Source: Pomphorhynchus laevis
Lineage: Eukaryota > Acanthocephala > Palaeacanthocephala > Echinorhynchida > Pomphorhynchidae
Assembly (NCBI GenBank): GCA_012934845.2
Contig: WNNJ02003531.1
Span: forward strand, 1-64,000
DNA: 64,000 bases
Direction of reading: 5' to 3'
In this document: piece by piece, positions 23,290-34,365 of the stretch
Numbering within the stretch: position 1 is the first letter of the stretch
How the letters are laid out: every line of letters starts with the position of its first letter
The notes under the pieces: model-generated
Databases searched by the model: none
What the model was told of the DNA's origin: nothing
The model's input: only the letters and a program-made list of their open reading frames with translations
Program-made: the position numbers and the translations under genes

Positions 23290-23432
23290 GAGTCACAAAA
23301 TAAGTGCTTGATCACTTAAACGTAGACCAATAAGTATATTGAATTCTTTCGAGTGATGAAGCACAAAGAAGTGCTTCATCACTTAAACGTAGACAAATAG
23401 TCTATCGAATTCTTTCAAGTCCATAAGTGATA
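23290..23432. repeat. Tandem duplication of about 72 bp
   Basis: GTGCTTGATCACTTAAACGT and GTGCTTCATCACTTAAACGT each lead into AGACMAATARTMTATYG and AATTCTTTCRAGT. The two copies lie side by side at the far end of the family 2 SINE. Confidence 0.8.
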
Positions 23433-23444
23433 ACTGTTGTGATC

Positions 23445-23700
23445 CCCTGTGGTGGAGGGTTCATCCTTGTGATGAACCATTATAAACAGTGGTGGAGGAT
23501 CCCTGAACACTCTCAAAATTTGGACCGTACTGATGAAGCTCAATAAGCAGAAATCGGTAAGGGAGATTTGATGGTTGATGAACTGTGATGGTTTTCAATA
23601 CCCAGTTATGATTAAAAGTTTAAGATTAAAACTGGGATCGAACTGCATAATTTGCTGTACGTGTGCACCCAGTAATCCAATTAACTAAAACCATGTGGAC
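23445..23700 (-). mobile_element. tRNA-derived SINE, family 2 (single copy seen)
   Basis: On the minus strand box A-like TAGTTAATTGG (23,687-23,677) and box B-like GTTCGATCCCA (23,643-23,633) are 33 bases apart. A non-tRNA body with ATCCTCCACCACTG and CCTCCACCACAGGG follows. No intact tRNA cloverleaf is evident. It abuts the end of a LINE RT fragment that starts at about 23,700. Confidence 0.5.
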
Positions 23701-24730
23701 ATTGTCACGGACGAAGTGTTTAAGGGAAAGGTGATCATCGAAATGGAAACCGGAGAAAGTAAGATTATGGACTATGGGGATAATTGATTAGGCAAAAGAT
23801 ATAGGGGGAGAAGATATGTTAGTTTGACGGGGAAATATCCACATTATTTTGGACTTGCCAAGGTTTAGAACGAGATGAAGATTGGGTAGACGTTTGTAGA
23901 TATAAGAAAGACAGTTGGAGGCAGAAATTGCGATGTCGTGTATGCGATGGGCGAGTGCATGAGCCAAGATGATTATGTCATCTACGTATTGCATGATATT
24001 AAAGGAGTAAGGTTTAGTAAACTGAGAGAGATGGCTAAGCAGAATAGAGAAAAGCAGGGGACATGGGACTGGACCTTGTGGTCCCCGCAGAAAATAGGGA
24101 TGGGAGGGGATAATGATAAATTATAACAGAAGCGAAAGGAATGGTCGAATAGATATGAGTCAAATCATGCTACAGAGGAGGAAGAAAAACAGTAATAATA
24201 ACGAAGGCGATAAATGATGATGGAATGGTCGACGATGTCTAAGGCGGAGGAGAGGTCGAGGGAGATAAAAACATTATATAGAGACTTGTCACAAGAAATG
24301 AGTAGGTCGTTGTAAACTTATATTTAGATGATTTCGGAGAAGTGATTAGAGCGGAAAGTGGATTGAGAAGGAGGGTACAGATTGGGTGAAGAGAGATAAG
24401 CGTTGATCTGTATTAAGTGTGGCATTCTAAGAGCTTAGAAAGTGTAGGGAAAAAGTGTAATGGGGAGATAGCTAGAAAGAAGGGATGGGTCGAGCGATTG
24501 TTTCTTAAGGAGAGGAGAGTTAAACAACGTGTTGAGAAATTAGATATCGATGAGCATATGGATTTAAATATGGGGGTATGCAGAGGATCTGCAGGTGAGG
24601 TTTTTCGATGAGCATATTGATTTAAGAAAGGTGGTGAGACAGGGAGAAGATAAAGAGTTCCTGGAGGTTGATGCGAGGCAGAGAATAGTGGGATAGGATG
24701 GAGATGGGGTTTCCTTAGGACCAAAGAAAA
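23700..24730 (-). mobile_element. Decayed LINE RT fragment (L2/CR1-like)
   Basis: Minus-strand pieces read FISLDLSSALDIVDHSI, then GTTRSSPMSPAFLYS in place of a GVPQGSVLGP box. MQYVDDIIIL is the YVDD catalytic box, followed by NLHLVLNLGKSKIMWI. The pieces are in several frames, and neither ORF ends nor a tail are clear. Confidence 0.65.
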
Positions 24731-26381
24731 TAAAAATATTGACGATGCTACATTATCTTATATAAACTCAGATTAAACGCCTAAAGTGTTTATTACAGTC
24801 GATTCCTTAGATGTTCAGTCAAATAATTTCTCGGACATGCCTAAGTTAATTTTAAATAAATGGAGTAAATCACATTATAGTTTTTATTATTGAATTTGAC
24901 TTCATTCCTGTCGCTTTCTTATTTTTACAAATGTTGACTTTTTGTGTAGATATCGCATTTGTTATATACTGAAAAATACGGTAGGTCGTTATAAAACTAT
25001 GAAAATATCAACAGCAACTTCGGTCATACTAAATTATAATACTCTCCGTGAAGCATTTGAGATCATTTGAAGAATCCCAGAGTTTTCATGTAGTTACAAA
25101 TGACAACCAAGCTTGTAATCCAAAGCGTGATGAAGGTTACTTGACCTTCATCAGTGAGCAAAACAGTAAGAAACGAGTCTTAGAAATTAAAGTTCAGAAC
25201 AGTCCATAACAACAAATTATCTTATAAATCGACGATGCTAAGCCGATAATGCAACCTATTTTTGTCAATAAAATACGGATAATGTTGATAATTACAAAAT
25301 TATGAAATTAAAACAAGATTAAGCATATAATCTCAAAAATGTAGTTATAAAATACATTACCAAGGTAGTATAAATTGATAGTAACAGTACGAGAATATAA
25401 ATTTAAAGTTTCCTAAAGAAACAATTTTGGTTTAGTGTAATCATTCATGATTTGAATAAGACTTAGAAAGTATACGTGTACAAAGGATCTCATTGTAGAT
25501 TTTTACAAAGCGTTAGCAATAAGTCATATGGTAAGAATCAACATCTTGAGAGTAAATACAGGCACTACGAAATTTATAGATACAAATTTGAAGGATTGTT
25601 GAAGGATTTGTAGGATTGTTAGGCATATATTGGTTTTGACGTCTAAACCCTTTAAAAACCTAAATTAGGTAATTTGACCGGATATATAAAAATAGATATT
25701 CTTAGAGAAGAATTTATCAGAGCATCTTCTACAAAGATTAAATTTCATATAAGTAATATAAGTACTACTCGATAACATAAAAATTATTTACCAATAATAT
25801 TTTATATAAATGTATAATATTTAATATAATTTTATTAAATTAATAAAAGCTGACCTACTTTTATTAATGCATTAGCAATTAATACATTTAGTTCATATGA
25901 TAGGAACAGCAATAGATTTAATTAAAAGGTAATATATTGGAAGTTATCTATAACCATTTATCATAATCTAAAATATAATAATATAATCTTAAATATCACG
26001 GTCTTAAATAACTATTTTAATAAACCGATAAATTTACATTTAATCAATATCTTATTTAAATGTTTATTTTAACTTTTTATTTTTATTTAAAATGCTATTT
26101 ATTTAATCCTGTACGATTCCCGACGGTTCGACGATCATCACGTGTTTTTTGATAAATCACGCCGTTTTCAATTTGCAAATCGTAGCTGTCTGTTTTTAAC
26201 TTATTTACAATTTGAAGACTGTTATCAAATTGTAAAAATTCTATTTCCTTTTAATAAATCACTTTTGTTTCACTTACTTTTGAATAATTTAAAATGTCGA
26301 TCTCTTTAGAAGTTGAGCGAATAAACTTTATCTAAAAAGTGAAATTAGCATTTACGCATGTGACAAGAATTCTGGATTTAC
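24731..26381. other. Intron, no gene recognised
   Basis: AT-rich. A 40-codon minus-strand stretch near 26,220-26,110 (YDLQIENGVIYQKTRDDRR) is open but has no acceptor in a fitting phase. Confidence 0.4.
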
Positions 26382-26498
26382 CTCTGCACTTTCTTCATGA
26401 AGATTATGAAACCAAAATGGAATGGTGAAATGATTTAGTTGAGGTAGCGTTAAATGTGTATAATTGCTTGTCATTGTAGCTTTTACACTTCCAATAAC
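26382..26498 (-). CDS. TMEM131-like exon H
   Basis: A 117-base, 39-codon exon, phase 0 on both sides, with acceptor TATTTAAG and donor GAG|GTAAAT. It encodes VIGSVKATMTSNYTHLTLPQ, then LNHFTIPFWFHNLHEESAE. It has one sequon (NYT). It is placed in the gene by strand, splice sites and order. The phase does not meet exon I, so an exon between them is probably missing from this list. Confidence 0.45.
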
Positions 26499-26980
26499 CT
26501 TAAATAGATTTAACAATATATAAAATCTATTCAGATTATAAAAACTGATGTATTAAGTTTTAGTATTTCATTTTATTCAATTTATTCTGTTATATCCTTG
26601 TTGCATTCTTCCGTGTTGATAAATTTATAACAATTATTAAATAGCATTTTCGGATCTCTGTGAAATTACTTGATCATGGATTGAGTTGAGATATGCAACT
26701 ATTTCCTTTTTTAATGTAAATTGTTGAGATTTAAAATTATTATATATTTGAATCATATATCTTAAAATTATATATTTGAATTTATATTGAATTACAAAAA
26801 AATCTGAAAATCCGATAATTTAATTTATTTGATAAAGTGATATTAAGAAATTTCAACGCCTATTATATTACTTCATATAATTTGTTTTGATAAATTTAAA
26901 GGCCAATCCATTTATCCCGACATAATTTGAGTATACATTCGCAATTAAGTTTCTAACTAAAAATAAATTCTGAAATTAAC

Positions 26981-27165
26981 TTCGAGTATTTCGTTTTAGC
27001 AAATTGGCGATATGGAGGACAACAAGACACAAATGCAATTACCGGATAATGAAAAATTTCGTCCTCGATCAAAACCGAAACAGTGGTAGACCATGATCCA
27101 CAATATTCGTTAGTAAACAATTTTAAGTGCATTTTACGTTCAAATCCATTTTCCAATTGAACTAT
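26981..27165 (-). CDS. TMEM131-like exon I (N-terminal PapD-like domain, second half)
   Basis: The exon starts at acceptor ATTGATAG and most likely ends at TCGAA|GTTAAT. It encodes IVQLENGFERKMHLKLFTNE, then GSWSTTVSVLIEDEIFHYPV and CCPPYRQF. It lines up with the human TMEM131 PapD-L region: LPGGNTSFDVVF, GNVENTLFINT, FTYQVFGV, NPYRLRPF. The shared features are the L-x-x-G turn, G-x-x-x-T strand, F-x-Y-x-V and the closing P-Y-R. This is the best family evidence in the gene. An alternative donor at 26957 would add eight codons. Confidence 0.65.
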
Positions 27166-27209
27166 CTATCAATTTATTCAATGATAATCAGTAACTTCAA
27201 TAATTATAC

Positions 27210-27336
27210 TTCGTCATTAAAAAAGACTTCCAATTGTATGCATGAGTGGGTAGATTGCAAAATTTCAATATCAAGTGGTTTTTGTCCATCATTAATTGAT
27301 ACAGTTACCGACATTCTTCTGCTTGTATAGGGATGC
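27210..27336 (-). CDS. TMEM131-like exon J (N-terminal PapD-like domain, first half)
   Basis: A 127-base exon with acceptor GATTACTCTCAG and donor GAA|GTATAA. It encodes HPYTSRRMSVTVSINDGQKP, then LDIEILQSTHSCIQLEVFF. The pattern M-x-x-x-V-x-x-x-x, then I-x-S-T-x-S, then FF-N matches human TMEM131 (MEKVYLHNPS, then SISATTSHFHASFFQN). Phase joins exactly to K (2+1 bases) and to I (0). Confidence 0.65.
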
Positions 27337-27467
27337 CTGAGAGTAATCATTAAACAAAATTATGTTAACATAATAAAAAAGAAATGTAGGAATGTTTTTA
27401 ATGAAAATATATTGATGATACTGCATGTCTCTTTAATCATATATTTTTATGCCAATAGCAGTACGCT

Positions 27468-27560
27468 ACATTTCAGTATTGACGGACCTAATCAGCTACT
27501 GATCCCCGTATAACAACGGAGCAAGTATTGATGACTTGTACTTACCAGTACAAGGCATCA
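27468..27560 (-). mobile_element. SINE family 1 body fragment
   Basis: CGCTAC, CATCAGCT, CTGA and a closing CTTAC, then GTACA align without long gaps to 15,258-15,350, in the same orientation. The tRNA-like head is absent, so the copy is 5'-truncated. It lies in the intron between exons J and K. Confidence 0.5.
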
Positions 27561-27859
27561 AATTAAAACAAATTATATCGTCAATTCACAACTTAATAGA
27601 ATTTTTTTGTATGTAATTCATTGAAGGTATCAGTTGTGACTAATTGGTATTGCATACTAAACATGCAAATTTAAAAATAAGAAAATTTGAGAATTGAAAA
27701 TGTTATTGACAATAATTTGGTCAAATAATATAATATTGCAATCCTTGCATCTGTAAAGTTCTCCTGTTCGCTCTTCTTAACAAAAAGATGATTATAGAAT
27801 TAATAAAAAACGATGAATTGCAATCTCAATTATGCATCTACAAATATATTAAGGTATTT

Positions 27860-28115
27860 ATAATATATATAATATATTACATATATACGTATATATACAA
27901 ATATATACATATATAATATATAATATTATATATTATAGATAATATATAATATATATGCATATAACATATTTACATATGAATAAATGCAAAATATTATATT
28001 GTATACAATTATATATTGTATATTATATACAATATATCTTATATATTATATTGTATATTATATACAATATATCTTATATATTATATTGTATATTGTATTA
28101 TACAACATACAATTA
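27860..28115. repeat. AT-rich minisatellite
   Basis: TATA-rich palindromic sequence. From about 28,010 a unit of about 35 bp (TATTATATTGTATATTATAT... and ACAATATATC) is repeated two to three times. Confidence 0.75.
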
Positions 28116-28509
28116 GCCATTTAATCTGATAAGATAAAAACGACAAGTTGTTATCAGTCATTTATCTAATAAAAATATTTTATTTTTAAAATATAAAAAT
28201 ATAATTAATTAATGACAAAATAATTTTGCATCGCTTTGAAATAAAGAAGCATTCCATTTCTATTGTAATTTATTTTCTATTGTAATATATTTCTATAAAT
28301 ATATGTGATATTGTATTTCACTAAAATATAATCGATAATTATGTTTCATGGACAATATTTTGGCTATATTGCTGGCGATCTTGTGAAGTTACAAAATCAA
28401 AGTTGAAAAAAGTACGCATATACTTGGCAATGTCTGAAGAAATTCTAAATATTTCCAAGGGTAATTTCAAAAATTAAATTAATTGAATTTATTTTAAATA
28501 ATTGAATAT

Positions 28510-28720
28510 CCTTAGCAGCGGGGCCAAATAAATGTATTTGGCCACACTGTTATGTTATGTAGAGGAATATGAGCCGATACCTGATAGCATAGCAGTTCCT
28601 CCTGATAACCTCTAATCCTTATTATGATGCATTGTCTGTTATTTATTAGTCAATTCATAAAAATTGATTTTTATTTTACATTTCAATTGATTATTTTAAA
28701 TTTTTTTAAAAAATTCGTAA
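28510..28720 (+). repeat. Penelope terminal repeat, copy c
   Basis: GCGGGGCCAAATAAATG opens it, then CATAGCAGTTCCTCCTGATA, CTCTAATCCTTATTATGATG and TTATTAGTCAATTCATAAAA. No Penelope coding sequence was recognised next to it, so it is solo or from a strongly 5'-truncated copy. It is in the intron between exons J and K of the host gene. Confidence 0.65.
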
Positions 28721-29149
28721 CTCGCTAAATAATTGAATAATTAAACAATTGAATTAATTAAAAACAAGCGGTAACAATTGAATGTGTTACACAATTTAAA
28801 ATCGAAAAACATTCTGTAATTAATTAACTGAAAGCTATGAACCAATAACCTAATTAGCTAATAAGCTAATAACAGGATCAATTTTATTATGTTATCAAAA
28901 TTTGTGTACCAATAAAATATTTCTGTTGTACAAGCAAAGTGAGATCTTACCGTGTGCGGATTACAATATGACAAAAAATGCTGATAAATTGTACTACAAC
29001 TCGACAATTAGCGTTTATACTCAATTCAAGAAATTCTCGAATAAATTGTTTTTTTTTTATTTATTAACTATTTTGAAGTGTTGTCTTCAATATAAAGAAT
29101 CCCCTTTCAAATTTGTAATTTAGCAAGGGCGGCATTGTTTATAAACATT

Positions 29150-31790
29150 TTGTAGTTTACAAGACTGTCTAAGTGTTAATTACAAAGTTCGACTAAAACT
29201 GTTTTCACTTCACGAATCCAATCTCGATATCCTCTGCCTCACTAAAACCTGGCATTTAAATTATAATGATATTGTCATTCGTCGTCTATGTTTGAATGGT
29301 TACTCTGTCACCCACCTTCCTCGACATCTTCGTAACTCCAGCCACGAGCCTTTAGATTGTCACAGTAGCCTAATCATTTTTCGAGGTCATCTATCACTAT
29401 TACCGCTATTAGCTCCTCCTGTCTTTCAGTCACCACTTTCGAACTACTCCGTTGTGCCATCTCACTTTCATCGATCTCTTTCAACAATCTTTGATTTATC
29501 GCCAAGAATCCGCTCCATCATCCTCCATATTCTTAGAAGAGCTCTCTAACCTTTTATCATATTTCTCCACGCTAACTATTCCCACTTTTGTAATCAGTGA
29601 TTTTAATGTCCGTTTAGAACGTAGCTACCTTCCAAATCCCCATAAATTGGCATCATCCTTCACATCAACGAGTATTCAATCATTCCTTCGGATCATACTC
29701 ATAAATTGGGTGGCCTTCTAGACTATGTTTGCATCCCCAAATCCTTTCAGCATCGTTACTCTTGTATTTTCAGTGACCTAAGAATATCTGACCACTACAT
29801 GGTTTCAATCGGAATTAATCTAGACCAGGTCGACAAATTTTATACGATGGCCACTTTTCTTCTATTGTCTTCTTCTTTGGATTAGCTTATTCTACACTAT
29901 CCACTTGCCTGTCTTCACTTCCCCTGATGTCCTTGCCACCTTTACTACTCACAAGTTTCTTCCATCATCGATTACATTCTTCCACTCCGGAAATTTATAC
30001 CATCACGCAAACACTCCAATTTACTTGTTTTGACAGTAAATGCCGCTCATACAAGTGTGATATTTCTCGACTACATACGACGTGTAAGCATTTTATTTAT
30101 CGTTGCACTATTATCAATAGTCAATATCAATAGTCCACTGTCAATTGTTCAACAAATGCCGTCATTATCGTTCGATTTTTCTGACTACAGCTACACTCTT
30201 TTAGAATAATTAACTATCATCCTCGACTACTGATCGGTCACGCTGGAAAGTATTAAATCGACTTATTCCGTGTGCCTACTGCTTTTCCCTTTGCTCAATC
30301 AAGCCTTCAATCTTCGTTAGTTATCTCATATTAAGCTTGACAATGCATGTATCACTTTTCCAGCTCTTAGTTACTTTTCAGTCACTGTCACATCAAGCCT
30401 TTCTAAACTTTTCCACCTGTCGCCTGTGGTCTTCTTAAGAAATTATCGTACTGATATCTCGATTCCCGGACTCTTCATATTATAATGATCCTTTACCAAC
30501 AACTGTCCTTAAATCTATTGTACCCGCACTAGTATCTTTCTTCTGTAAACTATTTAACTCGTGCATTCGACTAAAGATCATCCCAGCTGCATGAAAGACT
30601 GACACAATCCGTCCGCTGCTAAAATCCAAATCACCTGACCCTAATCTTCCATCGTCTTACCGTCCAATCTCAATACTTATCCTTATTTCAAAACTCTTTG
30701 AAAGACTCATTTTGCACCAAGTCATTTACTATCTAAATTCGTCAAACTTCTTCCTAAATATCAAGCTGCATATCGTAAAAATAGTTCTTTTGAATCTGCT
30801 TGTCACAAGGCAATCGATGATCTCCTCTTGACTCGCGATTAACAGTTAAATTCACTGGTCATTCCGCTTGATTTGTCATCGGCTTTTGACATTGAAGATC
30901 ACTCTAGTATCCTTCAGCTGCTCTGACATCGTTATGGCTAACATATTTACTCAAACCTTTTCATCCATTAGAACTGTGGTAAATCCCACGAAATCTTATG
31001 TTGTTTAGATCCACCCTTCCCGCATGCAGATTCAATCTTATTCTGTACTTTTTCAATAATCATCGCCTTCTTTTCGTGGATTCGCTAAAAATTTTCGGAG
31101 TAATTATAAACTCCTCTCTATCGTTCTCATTATTTGCACTAAAAAAATTCGTTCTTGTTGTCCTATTCTCCGTGGCATTCGTCGCATTCGAAAACCCACC
31201 AATTTTTCTATTTTTAACACTCTAATATTCTTCTGCTACCTTGTCTTGACTATTGCATCTCACTTTTATCAAACTCCCCAGCTTGTGTTACTGACCCTCT
31301 GTATCCCTTTATTGGCACTGCAGCATGCATACTTCTTCGACGCCGGCGTTTTGATCCCATCTCCAATGAACTTATCAACCTCCATTGGCTCAATGTACAA
31401 AATTGAGTTTCATATTACTCTGATTTTTCTCGCTTTTCGTTTACTTTATCATCCCCTCCGTATCTTCACCTATAATTGCAGGGTGCTGAATATTCATCCT
31501 CCAGAGCACTTAGCTCAATCAATCAGGTCTTGCTACACATTCCTTGTCATCGGACGAACTATGGCCTGCGTTCCTGTCTTATTTTTATGCCTTTCATTTA
31601 GAATTATATCCCTCTTATACTTCGTTGTCAATCTAACGTCGCTATTTTTAAATTCATGCTTCACACATTTCTACTGAGTAACCAGGCTCTGCAGCTCAGC
31701 TAACAATGATATCCGAATTTTTCATCATTCAACGTTAGCTACGTGGTATGAACTTTATTCACATCATTTTTTTATTTTTTTTTTATTTCA
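29150..31790 (+). mobile_element. Decayed L2/CR1-like LINE
   Basis: In shifting frames the plus strand gives LCLTKTWHLN (APE E box), ISDFNVRLER (GDFN-like), HTHKLGGLLDYV and ISDHYMVSI. It then gives SSYRPISILILISKLFERLI (RT) and, near 31,300, SPACVTDPLYPFIGTAA. The domain order is complete, but there are many frameshifts and stops. It ends near a T-rich stretch at about 31,790. It lies between host exons K and J on the opposite strand. Confidence 0.7.
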
Positions 31791-31859
31791 GTGGACTTGT
31801 AAGCGGCCTGTTTGCATTAGCAACTTAGAAAAGTTAATTAAATCTATCTATATACTTAC

Positions 31860-31898
31860 AAATTAGTAGCATTGATGATCTCTGGTTTAAAACTAACT
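31860..31898 (-). CDS. TMEM131-like microexon K
   Basis: A 39-base exon with acceptor ATTATTCCAACAG and a perfect donor GTAAGT. It encodes VSFKPEIINATN. Human TMEM131 has IRFEPPMLDFHE at the same place, immediately before the exon J segment. Phases fit L and J. A decayed LINE fills the 4.5 kb intron to exon J. Confidence 0.6.
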
Positions 31899-32033
31899 CT
31901 GTTGGAATAATGAAGCAAAAATTACATTTACGTAGAATTGAGAAATTTTGTCGATACCTTTTCTTCAAAAAAGCAAACAAATAAATTTTACAATCTCTCT
32001 TATACATTTAGTCAATGGTGAGTTTATACGTAC

Positions 32034-32068
32034 CCCTGTAGTAGACTCTGGTGTTTGTCCATAATATG
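32034..32068 (-). CDS. TMEM131-like microexon L
   Basis: A 35-base exon with acceptor ACATTTAAATTTAG and donor GGG|GTACGT. In the phase demanded by exon K it reads HIMDKHQSLLQG. It is the most upstream exon found. The exon with the start codon and signal peptide was not recognised and may lie beyond the Penelope element or outside the window. Confidence 0.4.
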
Positions 32069-32459
32069 CTAAATTTAAATGTTAGCAGTAAATTAATAAA
32101 ACTTTAAATTACAGCAATCGATTTTAACCTTAATTAGAAGCAACTACAATAAAATATGCAAACGCAACTATCTATAACCCAATAGGGTAAATATTTCCTG
32201 AATCATTAAGATTTATTTAATTTATTTATATTTTAAATGAGAGTATGTAATCAAGTAAATTACGGAATTCTAATCGATTACTTTTAAATAATTAGTATTA
32301 GCTTATTATTATTCCTTTGCATAAAAAACAGATGCACTCATCAAATCAGCTAACTTAGTCTACGTATTTAAACAAAACATAATAATGCTAAATCGAAATT
32401 AAATAATTAAATAATAAAATAAATTATTGTTTTAAGATTTTTAATATCAAGTTAAAATA

Positions 32460-32640
32460 AAAAATTTAAATTTAAAATAAAAGTCATTTTTATGAATTGA
32501 CTAATAAATAACAGACGTTGTATCAGAATAAAGATTAGAGATCATCAGGAGGAACTGCTATGTTATCAGGTTTCGGCCCCTAACTCCTCTACCCAACATA
32601 GCAGCGGGGCCAAATACATGCTAATGATGTATTTACACTA
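32460..32640 (-). repeat. Penelope terminal repeat, copy d
   Basis: Read on the minus strand it is the same repeat as copies a and c, starting near GCATGTATTTGGCCCC. It contains an inverted pair, CTGCTATGTT (32,555-32,564) and AACATAGCAG (32,595-32,604). It follows the RT coding part. Confidence 0.7.
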
Positions 32641-32820
32641 ATTAAATTTGATTATATAGTATCTTATTCGAATACAAAGTATATTTATTATCCATCCATA
32701 AAAATTTTCTGCTATTGATTTTAAATTTATTCTTTATATTATTGTGTTGATTTATATATTTTACTATTTTCTGTTTGATGTTATTTTTATAGTAACATAG
32801 TTTAAAATATGCATCTATTA

Positions 32821-32905
32821 AATTATTTAAATGATTTTTAAATTATTTAAATGATTTTTTAATTATTTAAATGATTTTTAAATTATTTAAATGATTTTAA
32901 ATTAT
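32821..32905. repeat. 19-20 bp AT-rich tandem repeat
   Basis: AATTATTTAAATGATTTTT occurs four to five times in a row, downstream of the Penelope RT frame on the minus strand. Confidence 0.8.
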
Positions 32906-33185
32906 TTTGATATCAGTACATATTGTTGCAATTCCTAAAATTTCATAATTTAATGTATAATATTTCATATTATATGGTATGCATGAATGCTCATGCAAAA
33001 ATATGTGTCTTGTAAATTTAAATATGTCATATTTACGATATAAATTAAAAGTAGTTTTAATTGATGTTAATTTAATGATCATATCAAGATATATACTTTC
33101 TTTATCATTAATATTAATTTTATTAATAATGAGGCTACCTGGAAAAATTTGTTCGTTTATTGAATAAAAATTGCTAGAGTTAAAT

Positions 33186-33188
<3 letters not shown>

Positions 33189-33235
<47 letters not shown>
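33189..33235. repeat. (AT)n microsatellite inside the Penelope RT
   Basis: About 23 AT units directly follow the codons for the RT YIDD box on the minus strand. In that frame they read as alternating Tyr and Ile. Confidence 0.95.
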
Positions 33236-33237
<2 letters not shown>

Positions 33238-34365
33238 TCAATATATTGAAACATTTCATATATTTATATAATTTAGATTTATTTTTTAAACAGTTATAAA
33301 CAAATTCATAGTATATAAAGCTTAAAAAATAAAAAAGCTATAATTAAGCTACTATTACCACCTATTGGATCATCTTTTATTTGTCAAAATATAGATGTCC
33401 CTACCTTTAAATAATTTTGATTTATTAAAATATTTAAAGATCCTAATAATTCAATTTTATCCATATATTTATATTTACTTGATGGATTAATTTTTGTTAG
33501 ATACGCCATTATAATTATTCTAACATATATATGTATATCTTTTTCCGAATATAAGATATTAATTTTTCTAATGCATCTTTAATATCTGCTAAATCTAGAT
33601 TAGTACAAAGCGTACCAAAATCGTACGTATTTATATTCTGAAATTTTATTCCTTTTGTGTTCAAAAAATTCTTTTGTAGAATTAATACTGAAATAGTGTT
33701 TTATACCAGTATTAATTTCGATTAGCTTACAATATTTTTTGAAGTGTGCTTTAATTACTTTAAGTATTTTATTCATATAAACAGAAAGTGGTTTTAATGT
33801 ACATTTAAAAGCACTACATATGAACCTAGGTTTTATTGGATTTTTATGTAATTTTGGACTCTAATATAATATTGGTAGAGTTTGATTATCTCGTGTAATT
33901 TTTATACCCTTATTATCCATTATAGAACAATTATTTGTAATAATTGTTTCTAAACTTAAATCATTACATACATATGTTGTGATTATATTTAAATCATTAT
34001 AATTAACTTCTTTTATCAGTATATCATAATAAAACTTTTTGTATATGAAGACAAATTTATTACTGACTTTACCAATAGTTGTTATGCTTTAATTTAGTCA
34101 GTTCTGTATACATATGTTTATTAATTTGATCTTTCCTTTTATAATTGTTTGTTATTTTCATTTTCTCTCTAATTTTATCTAATTATAAGTTTTCCAAATG
34201 ATTATCTTTGATGTAATTTAGCTTTTACTATTAATCAGTTTACCAACGTAAACATTTAAGTCATTATATAACGAATTGTAAATTATATTTCTATTGTTAT
34301 TATTATTTAATCTGTAAATCAAAAAAAATTTTGGTTTCTTATAAACATACAATAAATAACATACA

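Larger units (their letters stand above)
32330..34304 (-). mobile_element. Penelope-like element, 3' part (RT and terminal repeat)
   Basis: On the minus strand it encodes SPKLHKNPIKPRFICSAFKC, KYCKLIEINTG, NTYDFGTLCTNLDLADIKDA, DDPIGGNSS and a YIDD region. It then has NDKESIYLDMIIK, FTRHIFLHEHSCIPYNM and YEILGIATICTD. These follow the Penelope RT order: PKLHK, TYDFSTLYT, MGGN, YIDD, E-YLDL-I, and Y-x-x-E-I-L-R-I-A. The terminal repeat (copy d, 32,640-32,460) comes some 250 bases after the RT, with no recognisable C-terminal GIY-YIG domain between. The coding parts are in several frames, so the copy is dead. Confidence 0.85.

Noticed and set aside
26110-26222. A further host exon or an LTR-element remnant (YDLQIENGVIYQKTRDDRR)
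   Set aside because: The open stretch has no acceptor giving a phase that fits exon H, ends in a stop, and is too short to name a family.
28902-29123. 73-codon plus-strand ORF (NMTKNADKLYYNST...)
   Set aside because: No domain, no splice context, and AT-rich codon use; likely chance.
32540-32600. Canonical hammerhead ribozyme in the Penelope terminal repeat
   Set aside because: CTGATGA and GAAA are present only in copy d. The helices needed for any of the three hammerhead topologies could not be closed without extra unpaired bases.
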